In this document: positions 30,950 through 42,528 of the stretch, piece by piece
Layout: each line of letters starts with the position of its first letter
Position numbering within the stretch: position 1 is the stretch's first letter
DNA from: Neocallimastix lanati (nom. inval.)
Taxonomy: Eukaryota; Neocallimastigomycota; Neocallimastigomycetes; Neocallimastigales; Neocallimastigaceae
NCBI GenBank assembly: GCA_016946835.1
Contig: JACVTC010000019.1
Location: 1,497,501-1,561,500, forward strand
Direction of reading: 5' to 3'
DNA length: 64,000 nucleotides
Position numbers and translations under genes: made by a program
The notes under the pieces: generated by a model
What the model was told of the DNA's origin: nothing
The model's input: only the letters and a program-made list of their open reading frames with translations
The model's database searches: none

Positions 30950-32614
30950 GGTTGTAATCATCTATATGAATGAAACACCCGAGGGAAGATCATGGTACTG
31001 AGGGTTATGGTAAAAAATTCAAACATTACTCAAAATTTTTGGTACAACTGCATATTATAGTTGTTTGTAATTGATTATTTATCAAAGTTATTAAAATTAA
31101 TTTTAAAAAATTTTTTTCAGAAATAGTATCATTTTTCATTTATGTATCGTTTTCTTTTTCTGTATTTTCATCCTTTTCATGTATTTACTATCTCTTCATG
31201 TACATATCATTATATCATTCATGGATAATACTATAATGTTATATTTATCATGTATTTTTATTTTTATTTTTATTTCTATTTCTATTTTTATTTTTATTTT
31301 TTGGATGGTTATGTATTTAAGGTACTTTTTTAAATTCTTGTAGGAAGGGATTCGTTCCTCCTCATGTATTTTTTTCAATTTTTTAAATATACTTTTGATA
31401 TTTAATCTCTATATCCTTATTATTTTATCAACACATAGTTTTGAACATATATTTGTCATAAAAACCTGTATGTTTATTTTAATAATTGGAAGCCTATATC
31501 AAATATGATCAAAAACAGCAATGATTATATATAAATGATATAGTTTTGAAAGTTCAATTAACGATACAGCTTTGATATATATTCAATTAACAAATATAGC
31601 TAAGTTGTTTAATAAAATCATATAACTTTTATAATTAATTTTTGAACAATATAGCTATTATGTTTATATAAACTATATGGTTTTATAGTTAATATTAGCG
31701 ATATATGCATATGTTTATCAATTAACAACGTAGCTTTTTTGAACATTAATAATAATAATATAAGCATATATTGCTAATATATGTATATTTATGCTATGAT
31801 TATGCTAAAACTATGCATATATATTTTATTTATTTTTTTTATTTTATTTATTTTTTTATTTATTTTTTTATTTTATTTTTATTTTATTTTTTTAATTTTT
31901 ATTTTTTGATGAAAATGGTATAGTTTTTAGCATAGTTTTAGCATCAAACACCTATGTTGTTCATCTATTAATATGGGCTTCCAAATAAAGACATATTGTA
32001 TTTGTATGCCAAATATATGCATTTTATGTTCAAAAACATAGTCATTTTTGCAGAATGTTTATATATATATATATATATATTAGCAAAATGTGTTGTAAAA
32101 TGGCATTCAAATACAATCATTCAACCATATAGTTCATAAAAATAATATATGCAGAAATATAGCTAAGTTATGTAAAACCTAGCTAGTTGAACAACATACG
32201 TTTTTGATCGTTCAACTGGTCAAAAACATGCTCAGAATTCTAAAAAAACTAGCTAGGTTTTTGCAAAAAATACTTCAAAACACTATCATTTATATATAAT
32301 CATCACAGTTTTGAACTTCATGAATTCTGAACTTGTATTAAATTAATTGAACAACATCCCAGTTTTGACATTCATTAAACTTCAAAAACATCAGCATTCA
32401 TAGTATTTCATAGCTGTTTTGTTCATTGAATTAATTAGGCCTGAAAATATTAATTAAAATATACTGGTTTTTATCATTTATTTTATCAAAAACTATGCTA
32501 TGACATCTATTGATTAAGCCTTCCAAATTTAGATATATATCAACAATATGATTTTTATAACAAATATATGCAAAAATTCTATGATTTTTAAACCCAGAAA
32601 ACACTTGTTATTTA
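30950..32614. other. region of distinct composition with foldbacks
   Basis: Unlike the surrounding spacer, this stretch is rich in recurring words such as atatagct, tagttttga, caattaac and caaaaacat. It includes a 15-bp perfect inverted repeat (aaaacctagctagtt at 32174-32188, aactagctaggtttt at 32247-32261) with smaller nested palindromes (gttgaac/gttcaac, gtttttga/tcaaaaac). No open frame is supported. It could be an old non-coding transposon. It runs directly into the SINE-like unit that follows. Confidence 0.35.
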
Positions 32615-32760
32615 TTTTTATTTTTTTTTTTTTTTTGGATGTTTGGGTTACTACATTTGCTCACTCCCGACTAATCTCGACAAATCTACGCAGCTCCACT
32701 GCGTTTCGTGCTCGATTTTCTCGCTTGTCTCCGTGAGCAGCATTGCGTAACGGATTCTTT
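32607..32760 (-). mobile_element. SINE-like retroposed unit with poly(A) tail
   Basis: On the minus strand, a ~120-bp block of near-50% GC (including cgagcacgaaacgcagtg and gtcgagattagtcgggagtg) is followed by gtaacccaaacatcc and a long A tract (32607-32636 as T on the plus strand). This composition is unique in the window. GC-rich body plus terminal poly(A) fits a SINE or a truncated retroposon. No convincing Pol III A/B boxes or target duplication were found, so the class is uncertain. The 62-codon plus-strand frame here is not a gene. Confidence 0.45.
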
Positions 32761-32770
32761 GTGTGTTTAA

Positions 32771-32983
32771 AATGTTAAGATAAATACATTACGTAACAAT
32801 AATACATTGATATAATTGATATAAAATATGTTTCAAATAATAAACCATATAGTTGATCATAAACAGTATAATCTTTTAATTAAAATATATGTTTTTATAT
32901 TTTAATATAATTTTTAAAAATTTTTTAATAACAATCAAATGTTCTCTGATATTTATATTTTTAAATAAAAATTTAAAATTATC

Positions 32984-33014
<31 letters not shown>

Positions 33015-33278
33015 TCATAAACAAAATTCCTTCATCCAATATTATTAAATCAAATTAGTCAGTATCCAAATTAATATATTAAAATTATATGAAAAATTTA
33101 TAACTGAACTAAGGTAATAATTAAAAATAATTTAATATTATTAAACTTTATTATTAAATATATTTCTTCATATTCCTATTTATCAGAATTTATTACCATA
33201 GACATACCGAATGATTTAAGTTCAATTTAAAATATTAATTATAAATTAATTTTTTTTTCTTTTTTTTTTTTTAGAATT

Positions 33279-33335
<57 letters not shown>

Positions 33336-33829
33336 CACTATTTATTTATTTATATATTCATTTATATATTTGTTTATTTATTTTTTTATCTAATTATTAA
33401 ATATTAATTTATTTAATTGTTATTTATAAACAGATATGACAATAATAGCATTTATATTATTTGATAAGAAAAAAAAAAATAACCACATCAATTTTTTTTA
33501 CATTATTACATCATTTTTCGAAAATGATTTTTCAGGAATTTTTTTATAACAATAATAAAAAAAATTGATTAAAAGATTTCTGAAGATTAATTTTTATTTT
33601 TAAAATAATAATTAAAAATAATTATTTTATTATTTATACATTAAAATAATATATGATTTAAAATAGAAAAATGCATATTATAGAATATCTTAAATAATTT
33701 ATACTATTATTATTATTTAAAAAATTTATTACTTTCATTTATCAAATATCTTTTAATAATAAATAATTTTAATTATAATTTATTTATAAATTACTATTTC
33801 AATACTTATTTCACAAATTGAAAAGAATA

Positions 33830-33883
<54 letters not shown>

Positions 33884-34530
33884 AATACATCAATATAAGA
33901 TTGCTAAATAATCCTGAACTGTAAATTACATATTATAGAATTTTCCATTATATGAATGAAATATTTATTATTGTTTTTAATGTTATATTTTTTTTTTTTA
34001 TATTTTCAAATAGTTACACCTAATTAATTTTATTTACAATTAATTTCTTAAATTATTGTAATTGTAATTATTTTATATTTTAGATGTTTTAAAAATTTCT
34101 TTTAATTTTATGTATTATTTCAAAAATGTTATGAAAGTAAAGAATTTTATTAGTAAAAAATATTTATAAAAAAAGTACATATATTATTATTATTCAACTA
34201 ACGTTTCTATACATTCTTCAAACCATTAAAATACCTAATGAATATATAGTATTATACAAAATTTAAGTTTAAATATCTTCTTTTATAATTAGTTATATTT
34301 AGTATCTTAATTTACTGTATTTAGTAATAAATTATATTTTAGCCTCATAATTTAAATCATAATTCATCTATAAATAAGGTAATGAGGTAATGGTCACCAG
34401 ACTTTCCTTCTAATTAAGAAAATTATTTAATCAACAAATCTATTATGATTGATTTATTGTATGAAAAAAAAATTATTACTATATAAATTGGATAAAACTA
34501 AAAAACTTTTAATTAAAATCAATTATAAGA
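32771..34530. other. AT-rich spacer
   Basis: Contains a T tract of about 45 (33283-33327), another of about 33 (33850-33882), a TA run and nothing recognisable as a gene. Confidence 0.6.
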
Positions 34531-34562
34531 TAAGAGAGTTTTTTCTTCCTACTTTACTATTC

Positions 34563-34608
<46 letters not shown>

Positions 34609-34616
34609 TAAGAGAG
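34531..34616 (+). mobile_element. minute retro-insertion with poly(A) and 8-bp target duplication
   Basis: The word taagagag flanks an insert consisting of about 25 bp (ending tactttactattcc) plus about 45 A. This is the structure left by target-primed reverse transcription that aborted almost at once. The 25-bp end does not match the LINE-A or LINE-B 3' ends in this window, so the source RNA is unknown. Confidence 0.5.
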
Positions 34617-35180
34617 CTACTAACAGAGAGTAAGATTCTGATAAAATAATAATTTAACTACATGTAAAAATACAAAATAATTATAATAAAAATAAATAAA
34701 ATTGAAAAAAATTAAGAAAAAAAAAATTTCAAAATCATTTTTAAATCATTCTAATGACTCTTCTTTAATAGTATATTATAAATATTCATATGGTAAAAAA
34801 AATATATATATATAAGTTTTTTTAAATATGAACTATGTTATAAAAGTTTATAAATTAAAAATTAAAATTTATATAATTAAATATTAATATATAATAATAA
34901 TTAATTGAATATATATTTTTTCTTTTTAACAATACATTTTAAATTAAAAAATTTTTAATTATTAAATAAATTATATATTACATTTATAAATTCAATATAT
35001 AATAATATATAATTTTTTTTTATATAATATAATTTCATATATTATTTAATAAATCTTTATTAAAACAAATATTTTTCTTCTAAAAAAATATATATATTTA
35101 TTTATTTCTTTAACAAATATAAATTATTCTATTAGAAACCAAAAAATAAAAAATAAAAATAAAAATAAAAACTTTAAAAT

Positions 35181-36071
35181 ATGAAAGTTTTGAGTTTTGG
35201 TTCTTTAAATATTGACTATGTTTATGATGTACCACATTTCGTAAGTGGTGGTGAAACTTTAGCATCAAAGTCACTAAATATTTATAGTGGTGGAAAAGGT
35301 TTAAATCAGTCAATAGCTCTTTCTAAAGCAGGACTTGAAGTTTATCACGCAGGGGCAATTGGCAATGATGGAAACTTTCTACTTGATATATTAAAAGCTT
35401 CAGGTGTAAATACCCAATATGTCAAAATTTTTGATGAAACAAAAACTGGACATGCAATTATTCAAAAAAATGATGAAGGAAACAATTGCATATTATTATA
35501 TGGAGGTGCTAATCAAAAAATTACTAAAGAACAAATAAAAGAAACACTTAAGCATTTTTCAAAAGGTGATGCTCTTGTTATTCAAAATGAAATTAATGAA
35601 CTTTTCTACTTAGTTGAACAAGCAAAAAAGATAGAAATGGTAATTGCTTTAAACCCATCACCAATGGATGAGAATTTAAATAAACTTTTACCATTTGTTG
35701 ACTATTTAATATTGAATGAAGTCGAAGCTGCTCAATTTTTAAATATAAAAGAAATTGAAGATCCGGAAAAAATGGCTAAAGATTTAAATAAAAAAATTCC
35801 ATCAGCAAAAATTGTATTAACAATAGGTGAAAAGGGATCACTTTATTCCGATGGTGAGAAAATATTACATCAAGAAGCAATGAAAGTTCAAGCTATAGAT
35901 ACTACTGCTGCAGGTGATACATATACAGGATATTTCTTAGCAGGAATATTTAATGGTAATTTACCTGAATGGTCAATGAATTATGCTACTAAAGCTTCAG
36001 CTATTTCAGTCACTAGACATGGAGCTGCACCATCAATTCCTGAAAGTAAAGAAGTTTTAGAGCAATTATAG
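35181..36071 (+). CDS. ribokinase (PfkB family)
   Basis: A 296-residue cytosolic sugar kinase, expected to phosphorylate D-ribose to ribose-5-phosphate with ATP. Present are the substrate Asn/Asp near the start (N10, D12), the GG hinge (G23-G24), PfkB signature 1 (GGKGLNQS at 37-44 and AGAIGNDG near 57-64), the NPSPMDEN and NEVEAA segments, and signature 2 DTTAAGDT (240-247) with catalytic base D246. DTTAAGD rather than DTTGAGD, and the FGSLNIDYVY start, are typical in my recollection of clostridial ribokinases. With the lack of introns this suggests acquisition from rumen bacteria. Another PfkB sugar kinase activity is possible. The start Met sits directly before the first beta strand, as in homologues. 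Confidence 0.9.
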   Translation: MKVLSFGSLNIDYVYDVPHFVSGGETLASKSLNIYSGGKGLNQSIALSKAGLEVYHAGAIGNDGNFLLDILKASGVNTQYVKIFDETKTGHAIIQKNDEGNNCILLYGGANQKITKEQIKETLKHFSKGDALVIQNEINELFYLVEQAKKIEMVIALNPSPMDENLNKLLPFVDYLILNEVEAAQFLNIKEIEDPEKMAKDLNKKIPSAKIVLTIGEKGSLYSDGEKILHQEAMKVQAIDTTAAGDTYTGYFLAGIFNGNLPEWSMNYATKASAISVTRHGAAPSIPESKEVLEQL

Positions 36072-37508
36072 ATAATAAAAGTAATACATTAACTTTAAAT
36101 AAAATAAAATAAAATAAAATAAAATAAAATAAATTTATAATTTAATTTTTTATATTTATATTTGCATTTTTAAATTATTATTAATATTTTATATGTGTTT
36201 TTTTTCAACTTTATTTTTTTTTTTTTTTTTTTTTTTTTGATCTTTTTCTTTTGTTTATTTATTTATTTGTTTGTTTATTTGTTCGTTTATTGTTTTATAT
36301 CATTTTTTCAAAACAAAAAAAAATATAACCTTCTTTCATTTTTTTTTTATTAATAGTAATATATACATTTTTGGTAATATTAAATTATTAATATAATTAA
36401 TTAAAAATATTTCGAAGACTAATAATAATTTGGTATATACATTATATATTATAATATACATCAATAAATGTATTTAAATAGAGTAGTATTACAATTATTA
36501 GTTGAAATAATCAAATTTATTTTTGAGATTTGTTTATTTATTTATATATCAATATAAATTAACTATTAATGTATTAATATATTGTAAAAATTATACATAA
36601 ATATCTTCATAAGCATTTATAAAATATTTTTAAAAAGATATTATTAAAAAAATATTATCATAAATTTTTATTTAAAATATTTTTCTCTATTAATCAATAT
36701 TTAAAAATACTTAATTATTATAATTGTAATTATCATAATTGATAAGGAATTAGTATGAAGTCTTTTTTAATTCTTGTACATTAATATAATTAATTACCAT
36801 TTAATCGAAATAAAATATACATTAAAAGAAACAATATCTTAAAATATATATATTTTTTACAAATTTTTTATTATTTTACATAAAATAATATATTTTGGGA
36901 AATATTTTATATTATATAAAATTTAAGATTCAATTAAATATAGTATTAAAAATTAATAACTATGATAAAAGTATAAAAATCATAGCATAAAAAAGTTTAT
37001 TAAGAAAAGAATCATATAAAAAATATAAAAAAAATTTTTTTAAAATGAATCTAAATTGTGGAAAATTCTATGAATAATAAATTTATTAACTAAAAATTAA
37101 TGCTAAAAATAAAAAAAACTAGACATATAAAAATATATTTATTTAAATAATATTTTAAAATGTAAATAAAAAAACATATTTATATATTAACATGATTTAT
37201 ATATATATGTACTTTTTATATTTATTTTTATTATTTTTTTTTTTATTTTATTATCTTATTTTATTTTTATTTATTTATTTTAAATTTTATAATTATGTTT
37301 CTGAAAAACTTTATTTTTTATATAATAAATATATAAAAAAATAAAGTTTAATGAAATCAAAATGATGATATAAATAAGATCGAATAATTATTTTAAAGTA
37401 ATCATAGTTTAATAAAATATATATTAAAATTTTTTCCACCAATGATGAAATAACATATGAAAGGGCGTTGTTCATTAAATTCTTTGAAAAAAGAAAATTA
37501 TTATCATT
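36072..37508. other. AT-rich spacer
   Basis: The 3' flank of ribokinase with (AAAAT)n and T runs. No gene or structured element was recognised. Confidence 0.6.
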
Positions 37509-37871
37509 ATGATTTAATTACTGTTGGAATAGCTAGTAAGTTTTTTTAAACTTGGAGGATTAACATAAAAATTTTCTTTTACAAAGTGTAGCTCATCAAA
37601 ATTTATACACATCTTTAAAATTTTTTTTTACAATTTATAATTAATAAATTTCCAAACTTTAAACAAAGAAAGTAAAAAAAAAAAAAAAAAAAGGATAATA
37701 CTCCAAAAAAAAAAAAAAAAAAAAAAAAAATCCTGACCTAATATAATAAAAAAATGTATTGATATAACATCCAATAAATAAAGATAAAAGACTTACCGAT
37801 CTTTTATCCATATTATCTTCATCACAACCTGGACAACATTTCAAGACAACTATCTTTAATAATAGTGGATC
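37509..37871 (-). pseudogene. possible multi-exon gene or gene remnant
   Basis: On the minus strand, a 75-nt open segment (37871 down to 37797) is bounded by a good acceptor (tatgtgtag) and a consensus donor (gtaagt). It reads in phase as a 25-residue piece containing KCCPGCDEDNMDKRS. Further downstream, 37600-37510 reads MCINFDELHFVKENFYVNPP. Long T runs separate the pieces. The cysteine-rich piece and good splice sites suggest a real exon, but no complete gene can be built and no family is recognised. Confidence 0.3.
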
Positions 37872-38578
37872 CTACACATATATTTAAAACTTTAGCATAT
37901 AGTTGAATTAAAGCTTAAACTATATTATATTTACTTACTACAAAGATTAAACGGAATATCAAAATAAACAGAGCAAAAAAAAAAAAAAAATTTAATCCAA
38001 TGAAATATTGTTATATAATATTCAAAAATAACATTAATCTCTATATTATAATCCTTATTAATTTCTATAAATAAATATTTATTCATATATAAAAAAAAAA
38101 AGTTCCTTTATTAGAATATTATTTATTTAATAAAATAAATATTTATTATTATTACAATATAAATTATAATTATTTCTTTTTATAAATATTTTACCTTTAC
38201 ATTCATTCATATTTTTTTTAATTTTTTAATGTTTAAGGTTGAAAAATTAACTAAACATATTAAATTTATTATATTCATATTAGTGTATGTAATATTGGGT
38301 TTAATATTTTAATAATATCTATAATAAATGTAAGATACATATAAATCAAAATATGGATCAATCATATAATTTCAAAATAATTAAACATACATAATTATTA
38401 TTATTAATAATTTATTGTATTTATTAAAGTTTAAAAAACTTTATCTTTAGTGATAATAATTATTTATATTATTTTCTTCATTTAAATATAGATTTCTAAT
38501 TATAAAATTTATATATTTATTTAATATAATTTATTTATAATATTAATAGATTTTTTATTCAATAATTAAATAATAAGC

Positions 38579-38581
<3 letters not shown>

Positions 38582-38618
<37 letters not shown>
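38582..38618. repeat. A homopolymer tract
   Basis: About 36 consecutive A in the upstream region of the F-box/LRR gene. The rest of the spacer 37872-38742 is AT-rich without recognised features. Confidence 0.9.
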
Positions 38619-38619
<1 letters not shown>

Positions 38620-38742
38620 AAATAGAAAAGTAATATTATTTTTTTGATCATATCATTTAAATTTAAATAATTATGTTATCTTTTAAAAGATAATAATAAT
38701 TACATTTTAATATAATCAATATATCTAAATTTATAATTATAT

Positions 38743-40905
38743 ATGGTAAATCCAAATAAATTTCAATCTTCTACAATGATAACAAGAGAATCTAAAAAAT
38801 TAAAAAAAGAAGAGGATAATACTCTTCTGAGACAAATTGAAATCCAAAATCTGAAGATGAAAATTATAGAAAATTATGAAAAAAAGCAATGGACTATTGA
38901 ATATAGCCCATATAAATTAAAAATTATACCTCCACAAGATGTTTCAATATCAATAAGTGGCTTTTCTGATGAGATCATTTCAATGATTTTTGAATATTTA
39001 AATCCTTCTGATATTTTAGAAGTATTATGTATGTCTAAAGAATACTCTAAATTTTCCTTAAATTATTTATATGAGCATCCCATAATTTCATCATTAACTT
39101 CATTGAAACAGTTTATAGTTCAGTTTTATAAAATTAGAGACGAAAAACCAATAGCTTTACCTGTTTTTATAAAATCATTAACATTAACTTCGTCATTTTA
39201 TAATGAAATTATCAGAAATTTAAATCAATCATTATATATTAGTCAACTTGTTCAACAATTGCAACTACTTTTTAATTTATGTCATGATACACTTTATTCA
39301 TTATCACTTAATTTTAATATTGATAATAATGAATTTTATCAATTATTTATTCCAATTTTCCAAAATTATGTTTATTCTAATTTAAATACCCTTCACCTAA
39401 AAAATCCTACTAAAGAAACACTAAATTATTTATTAGTATCTACTCCTTATATTAAATATCTTTGTCAAGATAATTATACCAATTCATTTTATGTTACTAT
39501 TGATGAACTTTTTTCTTTAGATAAATCTTGTCAAAATAATATTAAACATTTTTATTACTGCTTGGGTGAACCATTAAATTCCAGTTTTAAACGTTATTTA
39601 AAAGGACAAAATCTGGGTTTATGGAGAGTTATTTTAAATAATAATGAAAATGATATAATAAGTAAAATTTAACCATTCAAAATAATATTTTTATTTTTAT
39701 ATTTTTTATTTAATATTGAATTATTTTAATTAATATAAAAATATATTTTTAATTATTTATTTTTAATATTTTAAATTTATATTATATATATATACATAAT
39801 TATTTATTAAAGATGTAAATGAAAAGAATTCGAAACTATCCAAACTAATAAGATCATATTCAAATGTACTTAGTATCAATTTAAGTCAAAATATGAATAA
39901 TGATACATTAATTTCATTTTCACCTTGCTCACATCTTATGGAACTTCAGCTTAATTATGGTGATTTTACATCATTTGGATTATGCCAATATTTTTCAAGT
40001 AATAAATTATCTTTTAATAATTTAAGTGTTCTCTCTTTAGAATATTGCCCAGGTGTTAATGACGAAGTGGTGAATGCAATAACCCAGCATTGTTCTAAAC
40101 TTTCGACATTAAGTGTTAATGGATGTAAGTGGGTTACTGATTGTTCTATGAAATATATTTCACAACGATTAACTCAACTTAAAAAATTAGAACTTTCAGG
40201 TACACGTTTAACCTCAGTTGGACTTTGGAATTTAGCACCACTTTATTATTTGTTTTATTTAAATTTAAATCAATGCTATAATCTTTCTTTGGAAGGCTTA
40301 ATTGAATTTATAAAAACAACCTATTCGTATTTTTTCAGTGTTAGCTGCCTTAGTAATCAAGAAAAATATAAGAATGGTTGTATTGGTATGGATGATTCTT
40401 TATTTTATGATATTAACGAAGAATTAAATAATTATGCGTCCAATGAAATTGAAAAATTAAAAGAATTACAAAATAATTATAAGGTAATTTAAAAAATTAA
40501 AATAAATTTAATAATATATAATTAAATGTAATATCAATATATGATATTAATACTATAAAATATATATATTATATATTCATATATTATTTAATCATGTTAA
40601 ATTTATTTTATTAACAAATATTATATTATTATTATTATTATTATTGTTGTTGTTGTTGTTGTTGTTGTTATTATTAAAATTTGCTAGATACATCAAATGC
40701 AAAATGATATATCTTTATTAAATATTAGTTCAAATAAGAAAAAAGGAAAGTACCAACAACGAAGTATATCAAACATATTCTTATCTTTTGCTAAAAAGTA
40801 AAATATTGATAATAAATTAAATAAATCAAATTAATTCTTCTTAAAAAATCATTTTTATTTATTTTTAGTAAATGCGAAATAAAAGAAGATAACTATTTAA
40901 TGTAA
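38743..40905 (+). CDS. F-box / leucine-rich-repeat protein (SCF substrate adaptor), four exons
   Basis: Exons inferred here: 38743-39661, 39813-40483, 40688-40797 and 40869-40905, giving 578 residues. All introns are GT-AG (gtaaaa, gtaatt, gtaaaa donors) and keep the frame through phases 1, 0 and 2. The F-box lies near residues 72-118 (GFSDEIISMIFEYLNPSDI). The second exon encodes C-terminal LRRs of the cysteine-containing type (VLSLEYCPGVNDEVVNAI, TLSVNGCKWVTDCSM, KLELSGTRLTSVGL). Such proteins bind Skp1 through the F-box and recruit substrates for ubiquitination. The last 50 residues are basic and low-complexity, so the final two small exons are less certain. Exon 1 and exon 2 each end in an artificial stop if read unspliced, which supports the intron model. 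The substrate is unknown. Confidence 0.78.
39662..39812 (+). other. intron 1 of the F-box/LRR gene
   Basis: A 151-nt GT-AG intron from gtaaaattta to tatttattaaag. Splicing joins the F-box ORF to the LRR ORF in frame (phase 1) and removes the stop right after the donor. Introns 2 (40484-40687) and 3 (40798-40868) are called the same way. Intron 2 contains a tta/ttg trinucleotide run and ends ttgctag. Confidence 0.75.
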
Positions 40906-41052
40906 TAATAATAATAATATATATATATATCATTTTATATTCAATCATTCATTATTTATTTTATTTATAATATTTTTTTTAAACCTTATTAAAATTTAAT
41001 ATTTTTATAAAATAATTTATTACTATTATTTCATTATTAATAAAATTAATGT

Positions 41053-41083
<31 letters not shown>

Positions 41084-41239
41084 TATTTATTGATTTTTGA
41101 AATAAAACTATTGTAAATATAATAGTAAAAGAATATTTATTAATGTACAAGATTTTATTTTATTTTATTTTTTTTTTTTAAAAAAATATATATATTCAAT
41201 AATTATTTACAATTATAATATTTTATTAGTAATTTGATC

Positions 41240-41273
<34 letters not shown>

Positions 41274-41802
41274 TAAAATTACAAGTAAATTTTAACTTGT
41301 TTATTTTCTTATTTATTTTATTTCCTTATTTATTTTTTTATATTATTATATTTTTATTAATACTTTACAATTTTATACTATTTCATTATTTAAATTCAAT
41401 TTGAACTTCATGTTCTATTATTTTATTCGTATTAATACTTTTCTTATTTATTATAATTCACTATTTTAAATAAATTAAAATAAAAAAATATATATATATA
41501 TGTTTTATTGGAACAAAGTAAAGGGACATAAAAAAGGGGTTTACTAATAATGTATGATTTTAAAAGTTAAAGATATCTTGATACTCATCAGAAAATTGGA
41601 AAATAAGAATAAAGTCTTCCAAATTTTAGATTGCATATATTAGAAGTAATTGGTTGAAGTGATAAATCATTGTTGAATGTAATTTGAGAAAGATATAAAA
41701 TAATAATTAATATTAAATTGAATAAGAATAAATGTAGGAATAATAAAATTGAATTATTAAATATTAATAAATAACCATAATTAAATATCTAAATTAATAT
41801 CT

Positions 41803-41806
<4 letters not shown>
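40906..41806. other. AT-rich spacer
   Basis: TA runs and T homopolymers only. No gene recognised. Confidence 0.6.
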
Positions 41807-41852
<46 letters not shown>

Positions 41853-41905
41853 TATATATATATTGGAAAGAGAATACACTTCCATTGCTTTATTTATTAA
41901 TTATT
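41807..41905 (-). mobile_element. LINE family-B-like 3' end, minus orientation
   Basis: Read on the minus strand, the sequence ends ataaagcaatggaagtgtattctctttcc and, after a short TA stretch, a long A tract (T40 on the plus strand, 41807-41848). The ggaagtgtattctcttcc word is the 3' terminus of the family-B LINEs at 54.1 and 54.8 kb. The 5' limit is unclear. The 68-codon low-complexity frame further upstream on this strand is not called. Confidence 0.5.
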
Positions 41906-42149
41906 AAAAAAATAAATATATTGTTTACATTTAAGTGTAAAAAACGATATAAATCCATTAGGATTAAAAAGAAAATATAATAAATGTACCAAATAAAAAA
42001 TAAAAAATTTAATAAAAAATAAAGTTAATATAATACAATGAAAATAAAGAGAAAATTTTTTCATTATAGTATGATATGAATAGAGATAGATCATTTCTAC
42101 CAAAATTATTTAATCAAATAAAACAAAGAAGTAACATTTGTAAAGTAAT

Positions 42150-42420
42150 TATGTTGACAGTGTTGAGACCACTAACTCTCCCTCGAACCATGAGAAATAT
42201 AATCAAAAGATTCATTTTCTGTTGATTCGTCTTGTAAAGAATAATTAATACTATTTGTGTAAGATGTACTATGAGGACTGGTAATAGAAGTTCTTCTTTG
42301 CTATATCGGCTCGACGTTGACTCTCTTGGTTGTGAATTTTTTTTTTTAACTATACCTGGGAGGATGAAAATCGCCCCATATAAATTCAGGAGATAGTAGC
42401 AGGATCCATTCAGAAACCTT
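42150..42420 (-). other. possible 3' exons associated with the GPCR remnant
   Basis: On the minus strand, a CAG/gtatag donor near 42358 and a gatatag acceptor near 42304 bound a short putative intron. The segment after it reads as a Ser/Thr-rich tail ending ESFDYISHGSRES and a stop near 42176. It may be the cytoplasmic tail of the decayed receptor gene just upstream, or unrelated. The preceding block (cctgctactatctcctgaat) is unusually GC-rich for a spacer. Confidence 0.3.
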
Positions 42421-42528
42421 TGTGTGTTAGTCCAGAGTTTTTTTTAAAAGGAATAACATATTAATAATTAAAAATATAAATAAGACATATATATTTATGT
42501 TGTTCAGTCCATATAACTACTCAAATCG

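Noticed and set aside
32548-32736. 62-codon plus-strand ORF
   Set aside because: It crosses a T run and the GC-rich SINE-like unit; no domain, better explained as a retroposon on the minus strand.
40620-40680. TTA/TTG repeat as a separate coding element
   Set aside because: It lies within intron 2 of the F-box/LRR gene model.
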